DNA of 7,232 nt, from the NCBI GenBank assembly GCA_050250795.1, contig JBFWNZ010000190.1, positions 1-7,232 of the forward strand. Direction: 5' to 3'. Below are positions 1 through 6,062 of the stretch, piece after piece. A program made the translations under genes and the position numbers. A model generated the notes under the pieces. That model saw only the letters and a list, made by a program, of their open reading frames with translations, ran no database searches and was not told the origin of the DNA. Each line of letters begins with the position of its first letter. Position 1 is the first letter of the stretch. The DNA is from JBFWNZ01 sp050250795. Its GTDB lineage: Bacteria; Pseudomonadota; Alphaproteobacteria; UBA8366.

Positions 1-464
1 TCTCGCCGGCAGGGCCGGGGCATGTCCTGTATCTAAAGAGCGAACTGACCGACGACCGGTGGCGCATCTATTCCGACAACATCGCCATGGCGCGGTGGCT
101 GCAATCGACGGTGCAGGGCATGCTGAACACCGCGACGGCCGATGCCGCGATCCCCGTCACCGATGCCTATTTCGACAGGGAGGGCGATGCCCGCGACTTC
201 TGGACGGAGCGAGTGGTCGCGCGGGACGAGGAGATCGCGCTGACCTGGTACCGGATCGGCGAGCCGCTGCTGATCCATACCCAGCCCAATCAGGTGCCGG
301 GTCGCCGCTATGGGCTCTGTACCGTGCTGGTACCGGCGCTTGGCGCCCGGCTGACACGCAATGGGGTCGAAGCCGCGGGCCAGCCCTGGCCGCGCGAGCG
401 CGAGGGCCGGCCCTTCAGCACCTGCGCGCTGGCCTTCTCGGAAAGCTGGACCGAAGCACAGTAG
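1..464 (+). CDS. Unrecognised protein, 5' end cut by window edge
   Basis: This reading frame is open from base 3 to the TAG at 462-464, giving 154 residues of a C-terminal part; the true start lies upstream of the window. An internal Met at base 87 is not a convincing start, because codons before it (VLYLKSELTDDRWRIYSDNI) read like ordinary protein and no Shine-Dalgarno sequence precedes it. The segment is soluble-looking, with no membrane helix, and is rich in Trp, Arg and acidic residues, with a hydrophobic stretch YGLCTVLVPALGARL around residues 100-114. I do not recognise the family. Its stop lies 8 bases before the dehydratase gene start, so the two are very likely cotranscribed and perhaps functionally linked, for example in sugar-acid metabolism; that link is inference only. 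The alternative frame from base 59 is the dehydratase frame extended upstream and is not preferred. Confidence 0.7.
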   Translation, partial: SPAGPGHVLYLKSELTDDRWRIYSDNIAMARWLQSTVQGMLNTATADAAIPVTDAYFDREGDARDFWTERVVARDEEIALTWYRIGEPLLIHTQPNQVPGRRYGLCTVLVPALGARLTRNGVEAAGQPWPREREGRPFSTCALAFSESWTEAQ

Positions 465-472
465 AGGTCGTT

Positions 473-1390
473 ATGAGCATTATGTATCGGGGCGTCTTTC
501 CCGTCGCGCCCACCCCATTCACCGAAACCGGCGATCTCGACCTTGAGGGACAGCGGCGCGTCCTCGACTGCATGATCGACCAGGGGGTCGACGGCCTCTG
601 CATCCTTGCGAACTACTCGGAGCAGTTCCTGCTCTCGGACGAGGAGCGGGACACGCTGCTGACCGTCTGCTTGGAGCATGTGGCGGGACGCGTGCCCGTG
701 ATCGTCACCTGCTCGCATTTTTCCACCCGCATCGCCGTTGCGCGGGCGCAGAAGGCGGCCGCGGCGGGCGCCTCGATGATCATGCTGATGCCGCCCTATC
801 ACGGTGCGACGCTCAAGGGGTCCGAGCAGGGTACCTACGACCAGTTCGCAGCCGTCGGCGCCGCATCCGGCATTCCGATCATGGTGCAGGATGCGCCGCT
901 GAGCGGGGTCGAACTGAGCGTGCCCTTCCTCGTCCGGATGGCCCAGGAAATCGAGCAGGTCCGCTATTTCAAGATCGAGACGCCGATGGCCGCGGCCAAG
1001 CTGCGGGCCTTGATCGCGGCCGGCGGGGCGGCCATCGAAGGGCCGTTCGACGGCGAGGAGGCGATCACCTTGCTGGCAGACCTGAATGCCGGCGCGACCG
1101 GGACGATGCCGAGCGCGCTGCTGCCCGATCTGATCAAGCCTGTCCTGTCCCACCACGCGGCGGGTCGGGCGGAGGATGCAGCCGATGCCTATGCGCGTAT
1201 CCTGCCGCTGATCAATTTCGAGAACCGGCAATGCGGGTTGCGGGCCTGCAAGACGGTGATGATGGCCGGGGGCGTGATCCGGTCCGACCATGTCCGCCAT
1301 CCGCTGCCGCCTCTGCATTCGGCGACGCGTGCCGAACTGCTCGATATCGCGCGGCGCCTCGACCCGGTGGCGATCCGCTGGGGGCGGTAG
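473..1390 (+). CDS. DapA-family aldolase/dehydratase, probable L-2-keto-3-deoxyarabonate dehydratase
   Basis: A 305-residue class I (Schiff-base) lyase of the dihydrodipicolinate synthase/N-acetylneuraminate lyase family, a cytosolic TIM barrel of typical length. The likely Schiff-base lysine is Lys167 in YFKIE. The DapA GTTGE motif is replaced by ANYSEQ (46-51), and the catalytic YNVP motif by VQDAP (138-142), so it is not a true lysine-biosynthesis DapA. These replacements, with GVFPV near the N terminus and EGPFDGEEAITLLADL (189-204), match my memory of the Azospirillum brasilense L-2-keto-3-deoxyarabonate dehydratase (called AraD there), which makes 2-oxoglutarate semialdehyde in the non-phosphorylative L-arabinose pathway. 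ATG 473 is chosen because AGAGG (463-467) precedes it by 5 bases; Met at 482 is a weaker option. It follows an unrecognised gene by 8 bases. No other arabinose gene is visible, so the exact 2-keto-3-deoxy acid substrate is uncertain. Confidence 0.85.
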   Translation: MSIMYRGVFPVAPTPFTETGDLDLEGQRRVLDCMIDQGVDGLCILANYSEQFLLSDEERDTLLTVCLEHVAGRVPVIVTCSHFSTRIAVARAQKAAAAGASMIMLMPPYHGATLKGSEQGTYDQFAAVGAASGIPIMVQDAPLSGVELSVPFLVRMAQEIEQVRYFKIETPMAAAKLRALIAAGGAAIEGPFDGEEAITLLADLNAGATGTMPSALLPDLIKPVLSHHAAGRAEDAADAYARILPLINFENRQCGLRACKTVMMAGGVIRSDHVRHPLPPLHSATRAELLDIARRLDPVAIRWGR

Positions 1391-1450
1391 CGGCGCGTTC
1401 TTGCGCTATCCCCGTTGATCGGCGGCATTGCTGCGGCCATATCGGGTTGC

Positions 1451-1460
1451 GGAGGAGGAA
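1451..1460 (+). promoter_or_regulatory. Strong ribosome binding site deciding the dioxygenase start
   Basis: GGAGGAGGAA is a near-ideal Shine-Dalgarno sequence ending 6 bases before ATG 1467. It selects this start over the in-frame ATG at 1428, which would place the twin-arginine motif internally. The rest of the 76-base gap (1391-1466) shows no clear promoter or terminator. Confidence 0.8.
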
Positions 1461-1466
1461 TCTACA

Positions 1467-2090
1467 ATGCGCCCGTCCCGTCGCGACCTGTTCATCGGCA
1501 TGACCGCGAGCCTGGTTGGCGCGCGGGCCGGATTCGCTGCTGTCGCGACACCGCCGGCGACCGAGGGACCTTTCTATCCGCCCCAATGGCCGAAGGATCA
1601 CGACGCCGATCTGGTGCGGGTCGAGGCAGCGGTGCGGGAAGCGGGGGGCGAGATACTCTCGTTGCGGGGATCGGTGACGGAGATCGATGCGTCGCCAGCG
1701 TCCGGCGCGGCGGTGGAGATATGGCAGTGCGATGCGAACGGCATCTATCTGCATCCCCGCGACCCGCGCGTTCGCGGCCGCGATGTGGCGTTCCAGGGCT
1801 TTGGCCGCGTTTCGGCAGACCGCGATGGGCGCTTTGCATTCCGGACGATTCTGCCGGTTCCCTATCCGGGCCGGACGCCGCATATCCATGTCCGGGTCCT
1901 GCGGGGCGAAACCCTGCGCCTGACAACGCAGCTTTACATCCGGGACTTTCCGCAGAATGCGCGGGATTCGCAGTTCCGGCTCCTGAGCGCGGCGGAGCGG
2001 GATCTCGTCTCGATGGTTCCGGTTGCGGCGCCCCCCGCCGCGGCGGCGCAGTGGGAAAGCGAAGTCCGCATCGTGCTGCCGCCGGTCTAG
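1467..2090 (+). CDS. Tat-exported intradiol ring-cleavage dioxygenase
   Basis: A 207-residue protein of the protocatechuate 3,4-dioxygenase/catechol 1,2-dioxygenase fold. It would use non-haem Fe(III) to open catechol-type rings between the hydroxyls. All four iron ligands of the family can be placed: Tyr94 (NGIYLHP), Tyr133 (VPYPG), His139 and His141 (PHIHV). The family segment AAVEIWQCDANG (81-92) and FGRVSADRDGRFAFRT (112-127) are also present. The N terminus carries a twin-arginine motif (SRRDLFIG, Arg5-Arg6), a hydrophobic stretch and an Ala-rich cleavage region near residues 24-27, predicting export folded with its iron. Such small exported intradiol enzymes are common but mostly uncharacterised, and the substrate cannot be read from sequence. 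No pca, cat or other aromatic-pathway gene adjoins it. It runs toward mtgA and overlaps it by 4 bases at the stop codons. Confidence 0.88.
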   Translation: MRPSRRDLFIGMTASLVGARAGFAAVATPPATEGPFYPPQWPKDHDADLVRVEAAVREAGGEILSLRGSVTEIDASPASGAAVEIWQCDANGIYLHPRDPRVRGRDVAFQGFGRVSADRDGRFAFRTILPVPYPGRTPHIHVRVLRGETLRLTTQLYIRDFPQNARDSQFRLLSAAERDLVSMVPVAAPPAAAAQWESEVRIVLPPV

Positions 2091-2779
2091 CCGCGCTCCC
2101 AGCAGCCCAGGAATGCCGGTCCCAGTTGCGGTATGCGCTGGCGGTACAGGCGCGCCCGGCCGGCGACATAGCCGGAGGGCGAGGCGGGCGACCAGTCGCG
2201 CGGATTCGGCAGGACGGCAGCCAGAAGCGACGCCTGGGACGATGTGAGCGCGGCAGCGGGAACCCCGAAATGCGCCTGTGCGGCGGCTTCTGCCCCGTAG
2301 ACGCCGTGTCCCCATTCCGCGACGTTGAGATAGAGTTCTAAAATTCGTCGCTTCGGCAGGACCAGTTCGACATAGACGGTCAGCCAGGCCTCCAGTCCCT
2401 TGCGGAGGATGCTCCGGCCGGGCCAGAGGAACAGGTTCTTCGCCAGTTGCATGCTGATCGTGCTGGCGCCGCGCGGGGTTTCCCCGTCGATGGCGAGTTC
2501 CACCTGCTCGCGCATGGCGCCGAGGTCGATGCCCCAGTGATGGCAGAACCGGTTGTCTTCCGCGGCGACGACCGCCTGCGGCAGCGCGGGTGCGATCTCG
2601 TCTAGGGTTCGCCAGTCCTTCCGGATGCTCTCGCCCTCGAACGCCCGGATCGCCATCAACGGTGTTCCCGGCGGCGGGACGAAGCGGTAGAGAAGCAGGA
2701 TAAGGAGCGGCGCGAGCAGCGCCGCTCCCAGGATGCGGATCAGAATGCGCCGCCAGCGCTTCGGCGCATTTCCGGTCAT
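2087..2779 (-). CDS. mtgA: Monofunctional biosynthetic peptidoglycan transglycosylase
   Basis: A 230-residue GT51 glycosyltransferase that polymerises lipid II into glycan strands at the outer face of the inner membrane, without a penicillin-binding transpeptidase domain. An uncleaved N-terminal membrane anchor lies at about residues 11-31 after a basic cytoplasmic tip. GT51 motifs are intact: AAEDNRFCHHWGID (72-85, catalytic Glu74), GASTISMQLAKNLFL (104-118), and RILELYLNVAEWG (145-157, second conserved Glu148), followed by YGAEAAAQAHFG (161-172). Length is normal for MtgA. ATG 2779 is chosen because AGGGAG sits 5 bases upstream and it lies just after the stop of the preceding gene; the open frame extends further upstream but would overlap that gene. 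It starts 16 bases after the thiamine enzyme, so it is probably cotranscribed with it, although no functional link is apparent. Confidence 0.95.
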   Translation of the reverse strand: MTGNAPKRWRRILIRILGAALLAPLLILLLYRFVPPPGTPLMAIRAFEGESIRKDWRTLDEIAPALPQAVVAAEDNRFCHHWGIDLGAMREQVELAIDGETPRGASTISMQLAKNLFLWPGRSILRKGLEAWLTVYVELVLPKRRILELYLNVAEWGHGVYGAEAAAQAHFGVPAAALTSSQASLLAAVLPNPRDWSPASPSGYVAGRARLYRQRIPQLGPAFLGCWERG

Positions 2780-2795
2780 CGATTCTCCCTGCCGG

Positions 2796-4451
2796 TCAGG
2801 CGACCACCATCTCGATAAGATAGGGTGCGTTGGCGGCAAAGGCGACACCCAGCGCGCGGGTCAGTTCCGCAGGCGTGGTGACGCGGGTTGCGGCAACGCC
2901 CATGCCCTCGGCCAGACGGACGTAGTCCAGATTCGGCTCCGACAGGTCCATATGCGGATAGGGACGGTCCGTCGGGGCACGGAAGCGGGCCCGGTACTCG
3001 TCGATATTCTGTTTCAGCACCCGGTATTCGCGATTCGCGAAGATCAGGAACACGATATTCAGCTTGTGATGCGCCGCGCTCCACAGGGCCTGGACCCCGT
3101 ACATCCCCGATCCGTCGCCGGAAAGTGCGACGACCGGCCGGTCCGGGCAGGCCACTTTTGCGCCCAGCGCACCCGGCAGCCCCTGGCCGATACCGCCGCC
3201 GCGCCCCGCGAAATAGTCGCCGGGACCGGAGAATGGCAGGATGCGGGCGACATCGCCGCGGGTCGTGCTGGATTCTTCGACGATGATCGTTCGCGGCGGC
3301 AGGGCGTCGCGTATTGCGGCGAGGGCCTGGGCCGAACGCATCGCGCCATCGGTCGGCATGGCGCGTATCTGCTCGGCAACCGCGGCCATCTGGGCCGCCT
3401 TTTCGCGGCCCAGCGCGGCGAGCCGCTCGGCGGCGGCATTGCGATAGCCGCTATCCGAGTGGGCCTCGACCTGTGCCAGCAGCGCCTGCGCCGTCTGCGC
3501 GATGTCGCCGGTCAGGCCGATATCGAGAGGATTGTTGTAGGCAAGCCGCACAGGCGCGCTTTCGATCTGCACGACTTTCGTTCCCGGCGCGAAGGGAGTA
3601 CCGGGCTCGAACCACAATTCCTCGAAGAAGCGTCCGCCGATCATCAGCACGAAATCGGTCTTGGACAGGGCCTTGCGCATCCCCGCCATATCCGTCGGCA
3701 TGCTGCCGCGTGCGGTGGCATGCATGGTCGGCACGGGCGACTGATTGCGCAACCATTCCAGCCACATGGTGGCACCGGTCCGTTCGGCCAATGCCACGAC
3801 GGTTTCGCTGGCGTGGGCCCAGGCGACCTCATCGCCGACGATGATCGCCGGAGACTTGCTGGCCAGCAGCAGTTCCGCCGCTGCGGCGATGCCGCGGGTA
3901 TCGGCAGCGGCGGCGGGGTAAAGCATGCCCGCCTTGCTCGCGCCAATGTCCGTCTCGCCTTCCATGACGTCGACAGGCAGGGCAACGAAGACCGGACCGC
4001 GCGGCGCTTCATGTGCGATCTTGAAGGCGCGGCGCATGATCGGCCCGACCTCGTCCGGACGCTCGATCTGGACGCTCCATTTGGTGATCGGTGCCGCCAT
4101 GGCGACGAGGTCGTGCTGAAGCACCGGCTCGCGGACGCGCAGCCGCACATCCTGCTGGCCGGCCGTGACGATGAGCGGCGATCCTGCCTTGAAGGCGCAG
4201 AACAGGTTGCCGGCGGCGTTTCCAAGGCCCGGTGCCGCATGCAGGTTCACCACGGCGGATTTGCCGCTGGCCTGCGTATAGGTGTTCGCGGCTGCCATCG
4301 CGACGCCTTCATGCAACGCCATGATGTACTGGATGGCCGGATATTCGACGAGGCCGTCGAGCAGCGGGTTTTCGGTCGTGCCTGGATTGCCGAAGATGTA
4401 CTCGACGCCGTGGAGGGCGAAGCTGTCGAGCAGGACCTCGCGTCCGCGCAT
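2796..4451 (-). CDS. Thiamine diphosphate-dependent decarboxylase-like enzyme (benzoylformate decarboxylase/acetolactate synthase superfamily)
   Basis: A 551-residue cytosolic enzyme with the complete three-domain layout: N-terminal pyrimidine-binding domain (about 1-170), central domain (about 185-330) and C-terminal diphosphate-binding domain (about 370-551). Glu48 (ALHEG) is the cofactor-activating glutamate. GDGS (445-448), with Asp446 and Asn473, is the Mg-diphosphate site; Asn473 stands at the spacing expected from benzoylformate decarboxylase (BFD). Resemblance to BFD is clear in FGNPGTTE (20-27), NLHAAPGLGNA (69-79, His71) and PLIVTAGQQ (92-100). However, BFD Ser26 corresponds to Thr25 and BFD His281 appears to correspond to Leu279, so benzoylformate may not be the substrate. 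A 2-keto acid decarboxylase, a carboligase or an acetolactate-synthase-like activity are all possible. ATG 4451 follows GAGAGG by about 8 bases. The gene reads into mtgA and diverges from the acetyltransferase gene. Confidence 0.88.
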   Translation of the reverse strand: MRGREVLLDSFALHGVEYIFGNPGTTENPLLDGLVEYPAIQYIMALHEGVAMAAANTYTQASGKSAVVNLHAAPGLGNAAGNLFCAFKAGSPLIVTAGQQDVRLRVREPVLQHDLVAMAAPITKWSVQIERPDEVGPIMRRAFKIAHEAPRGPVFVALPVDVMEGETDIGASKAGMLYPAAAADTRGIAAAAELLLASKSPAIIVGDEVAWAHASETVVALAERTGATMWLEWLRNQSPVPTMHATARGSMPTDMAGMRKALSKTDFVLMIGGRFFEELWFEPGTPFAPGTKVVQIESAPVRLAYNNPLDIGLTGDIAQTAQALLAQVEAHSDSGYRNAAAERLAALGREKAAQMAAVAEQIRAMPTDGAMRSAQALAAIRDALPPRTIIVEESSTTRGDVARILPFSGPGDYFAGRGGGIGQGLPGALGAKVACPDRPVVALSGDGSGMYGVQALWSAAHHKLNIVFLIFANREYRVLKQNIDEYRARFRAPTDRPYPHMDLSEPNLDYVRLAEGMGVAATRVTTPAELTRALGVAFAANAPYLIEMVVA

Positions 4452-4552
4452 GAATGTTTCCTCTCAAATATTGCCTGGGTCGCCGCCGCTGGCTGCGGAC
4501 AGCTCCTTGGAGTCGGGTTGCGATCCTAAGCGAGAGAAACGTCAAGGGCTAC

Positions 4553-4580
4553 TTGGCATGCGCATATCGGCCTCCATAAT
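4553..4580 (+). promoter_or_regulatory. Candidate sigma-70-type promoter for the acetyltransferase gene
   Basis: TTGGCA (4553-4558) and CATAAT (4575-4580) each match the -35 and -10 consensus at five of six positions and are separated by 16 bases. Transcription would start near 4587, about 25 bases before ATG 4612, on the strand of the acetyltransferase. It lies in the 160-base divergent region 4452-4611. No equally good promoter was found for the thiamine enzyme on the other strand. Confidence 0.5.
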
Positions 4581-4611
4581 CTGACAGGGCCGATGGCGAG
4601 GGAATGCAGCG

Positions 4612-4887
4612 ATGAGCGAGCAGATACGGGACGACAAGGCGGCACGGCGGTTCGAGCTTGAGGTGGATGGTCAGATCGTCTTTGCCGATTATCGGCGTGA
4701 GGGCGAGGTTCTCGTCATTCGGTATGTCGAGGCGCCGCCGTCGCTTCGCGGGACGGGCGCTTCGGGACGACTGATGCGTGGTGTGATGGAGCAGGTTCGT
4801 CGCGAAGGGCTGCGGGTCGTGCCTCTCTGCGGCTATGCGGCGTCCTGGATTCGCGCCCACAAGGAATATGCCGATCTCCTCGACTGA
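4612..4887 (+). CDS. Small GNAT-type N-acetyltransferase (YjdJ-like)
   Basis: A 91-residue protein matching the short single-domain acetyltransferases of the Acetyltransf_CG kind (YjdJ-like), whose usual length is about 90-100 residues. The acetyl-CoA loop is visible as RGTGASGRL (46-54) after the strand EVLVIRYVEAPPSL (32-45). The family C-terminal signature VVPLCGYAASWIRAHKEYADLL (69-90) is present, with Cys73 in the usual place. The small-molecule or protein substrate of this family is not established. ATG 4612 is supported by GAGGGA (4598-4603) 8 bases upstream. It appears to be a single-gene transcript: divergent from the thiamine enzyme, and convergent with the LysR gene with only 5 bases between the stops. 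Confidence 0.88.
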   Translation: MSEQIRDDKAARRFELEVDGQIVFADYRREGEVLVIRYVEAPPSLRGTGASGRLMRGVMEQVRREGLRVVPLCGYAASWIRAHKEYADLLD

Positions 4888-4901
4888 CCCGTTCAGGTCA
4901 G
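4884..4901. terminator. Small hairpin spanning both stop codons of a convergent gene pair
   Basis: CTGACC (4884-4889) and GGTCAG (4896-4901) form a perfect 6-base-pair stem around a 6-base loop. The left arm contains the TGA of the acetyltransferase and the loop holds the stop of the LysR gene. Its position suits a bidirectional terminator, but neither strand has a following T-run, so an intrinsic terminator is not proven. Confidence 0.3.
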
Positions 4902-5837
4902 CGATGTAAAGGTCGGGCGGAGCGCTTCCGTCGCCCCGATGATCGCCGTCCCGATAGCGCTTTCGACCCATTCCGGTGCGATCAGCAGGCCGACCGCATG
5001 CCGGCGCGGCGGCGGCGGCAGCGGCAGGGCGCGGATTCCGGCCGGAAGGCGCATGGCCTTTGCGAATACTGCCGGAACCGGCACGGCACAGGCTCCCAGG
5101 CTTGCCTGCGTGACGAGCGCCATCAGGGAATTGCTTTCCACGGCCACATTCGGCCGCATGTCGCTTGAGGCAAAGGCGTCCTCGACGACCTGCCGGAACT
5201 GATAGCGCGCCTGCATCAGGCCAAGGGGATGCGGTGCCAGCGTCTTCCAATCGACCGGCCCGCCGACGCCCAGGTCCCAGCTGTCCGGGACCAGAAGCGC
5301 ATAAGATTCCTCATACAGCGCCAGAGCCAGGACGCCGTCGGCTTGCTTCGGCAGCAAGTAGCTGACGGCAGCGACCATTTGCCGATCCTGCAGCATCTGG
5401 GCGATTTCCGGACCGGTCGCCTCTTCGAGCAGAACCGGCAGGCCCGGAAGGTTCTGCTGGAGTGCGCGGGTGATCATGGTCGCAATGAACGTCGTCGACG
5501 GCACCGTTCCGAAGCGAAGCGGTGCTTCCCCCGCCGTACGCCGCGCCGCCAGCGTCTGTCCCAGCGAGCGGACGTCGCCGAGGATGCGGTCGGCGTGGTT
5601 CAGGATCACCTCGCCATCCGCCGTGAGGCCTTCGAAGCGGCGTGTGCGCTGCACAATAACCACGCCGCAGGCCGCTTCGAGAGCCTTGATCGCTTGCGAA
5701 AAGGCCGGTTGCGACAGGCCCATACGCTTTGCGGCCGCTCCGAAATGCCGTAATTCGGCCAATGCCTTCAAGCATTCCAGATGGAATAGGAGCCGGTCAT
5801 CCTGTTCGAGCAATGTGTCCGGACCTTTCGGTTTCAT
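4893..5837 (-). CDS. LysR-family transcriptional regulator
   Basis: A 314-residue LysR-type regulator of normal length. The N-terminal winged helix-turn-helix spans about residues 17-76, with the recognition region AAAKRMGLSQPAFSQAIKALE (35-54) and LTADGEVIL (71-79) closing the wing. A linker helix (about 80-103) leads to the effector-binding domain beginning at PLRFGTVPSTT (106-116). The start at 5837 leaves a short non-conserved leader of about 16 residues before the HTH and has only a weak AGGG upstream. The gene diverges from the urea/amide-binding protein gene across 281 bases, the classic LysR arrangement in which the regulator controls the neighbour and itself. It has no recognisable specificity beyond the family, so control of the transporter is inference from position. 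Confidence 0.92.
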   Translation of the reverse strand: MKPKGPDTLLEQDDRLLFHLECLKALAELRHFGAAAKRMGLSQPAFSQAIKALEAACGVVIVQRTRRFEGLTADGEVILNHADRILGDVRSLGQTLAARRTAGEAPLRFGTVPSTTFIATMITRALQQNLPGLPVLLEEATGPEIAQMLQDRQMVAAVSYLLPKQADGVLALALYEESYALLVPDSWDLGVGGPVDWKTLAPHPLGLMQARYQFRQVVEDAFASSDMRPNVAVESNSLMALVTQASLGACAVPVPAVFAKAMRLPAGIRALPLPPPPRRHAVGLLIAPEWVESAIGTAIIGATEALRPTFTSLT

Positions 5838-5852
5838 AGAACCCTAAGTATA

Positions 5853-5882
5853 TTGCGATAAATATTCTTAAAATCATCGCAA
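5853..5882. repeat. Inverted repeat TTGCGAT-N16-ATCGCAA near the LysR start
   Basis: TTGCGAT (5853-5859) and ATCGCAA (5876-5882) form a perfect 7-base inverted repeat separated by 16 AT-rich bases. It lies 16-45 bases upstream of the LysR start codon, where an autoregulatory site would be expected. The same 7-mer recurs at 6058-6064 beside the transporter promoter candidate. Confidence 0.5.
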
Positions 5883-5916
5883 ATAGTCCGATGCCCATAA
5901 AAATGGCAGCAAATTG

Positions 5917-5926
5917 GTGCATCGCA
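5917..5926 (+). repeat. GTGCATCGCA element, copy 1
   Basis: GTGCATCGCA contains the imperfect palindrome TGC-ATC-GCA, extended here to GTGC-ATC-GCAC (5917-5927). With the T at 5914 it also fits the T-N11-A spacing of LysR sites. The identical 10-mer occurs 46 bases downstream. Confidence 0.55.
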
Positions 5927-5962
5927 CACAAAATAATCATATCACTTTATTCTGATTAATTT

Positions 5963-5972
5963 GTGCATCGCA
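5963..5972 (+). repeat. GTGCATCGCA element, copy 2
   Basis: Identical 10-mer to the copy at 5917-5926, in the same orientation and also preceded by a T that gives T-N11-A (5960-5972). It lies about 75-84 bases upstream of the sigma-54-like -24 box, a position suitable for an activator. Confidence 0.55.
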
Positions 5973-6046
5973 TCATATGATTTGCCAGATTTTAAAGGAT
6001 GGAATCAAGATATAGATCGTCGCACCCCTTTCGGCCCATCGCGCCC

Positions 6047-6062
6047 TGGCATTCGTTTTGCG
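6047..6062 (+). promoter_or_regulatory. Candidate sigma-54 (-24/-12) promoter of the transporter gene
   Basis: TGGCATTCGTTTTGCG fits the sigma-54 consensus TGGCAC-N5-TTGCW with the invariant GG (6048-6049) and GC (6060-6061) at the exact required 12-base offset. Deviations are T for C at the sixth base and G for A/T at the last. Transcription would begin near 6073, leaving a leader of about 46 bases before ATG 6119. Sigma-54 control would fit nitrogen-regulated uptake of urea or amides. Confidence 0.5.

Noticed and set aside
308..1318. A 336-codon open frame on the minus strand
   Set aside because: It lies antisense to the dehydratase, which has family motifs and a ribosome binding site.
1212..2315. 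Long minus-strand and plus-strand frames over the dioxygenase (to 2341)
   Set aside because: They are Arg/Pro/Ala-rich shadow translations of the dioxygenase and mtgA, crossing real gene boundaries.
2733..4529. A 598-codon open frame on the plus strand
   Set aside because: It is antisense to the thiamine enzyme and mtgA start, whose families and motifs are clear; long antisense frames are common in GC-rich DNA, and its translation resembles no family I know.
4517..4545. A sigma-70 promoter for the thiamine enzyme on the minus strand
   Set aside because: TTGACG (4545-4540) is a fair -35, but the sequence at proper spacing (CGCAAC) is a poor -10.
4549..5250. A 233-codon minus-strand frame across the acetyltransferase and LysR end
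   Set aside because: It overlaps two recognisable genes and has a low-complexity Ala/Arg/Gly composition.
5916..5972. NtrC enhancer sites upstream of the sigma-54-like promoter
   Set aside because: NtrC sites read GCAC-N7-GTGC; here the half-sites are in the opposite order (GTGC-N3-GCAC), so the geometry does not fit.
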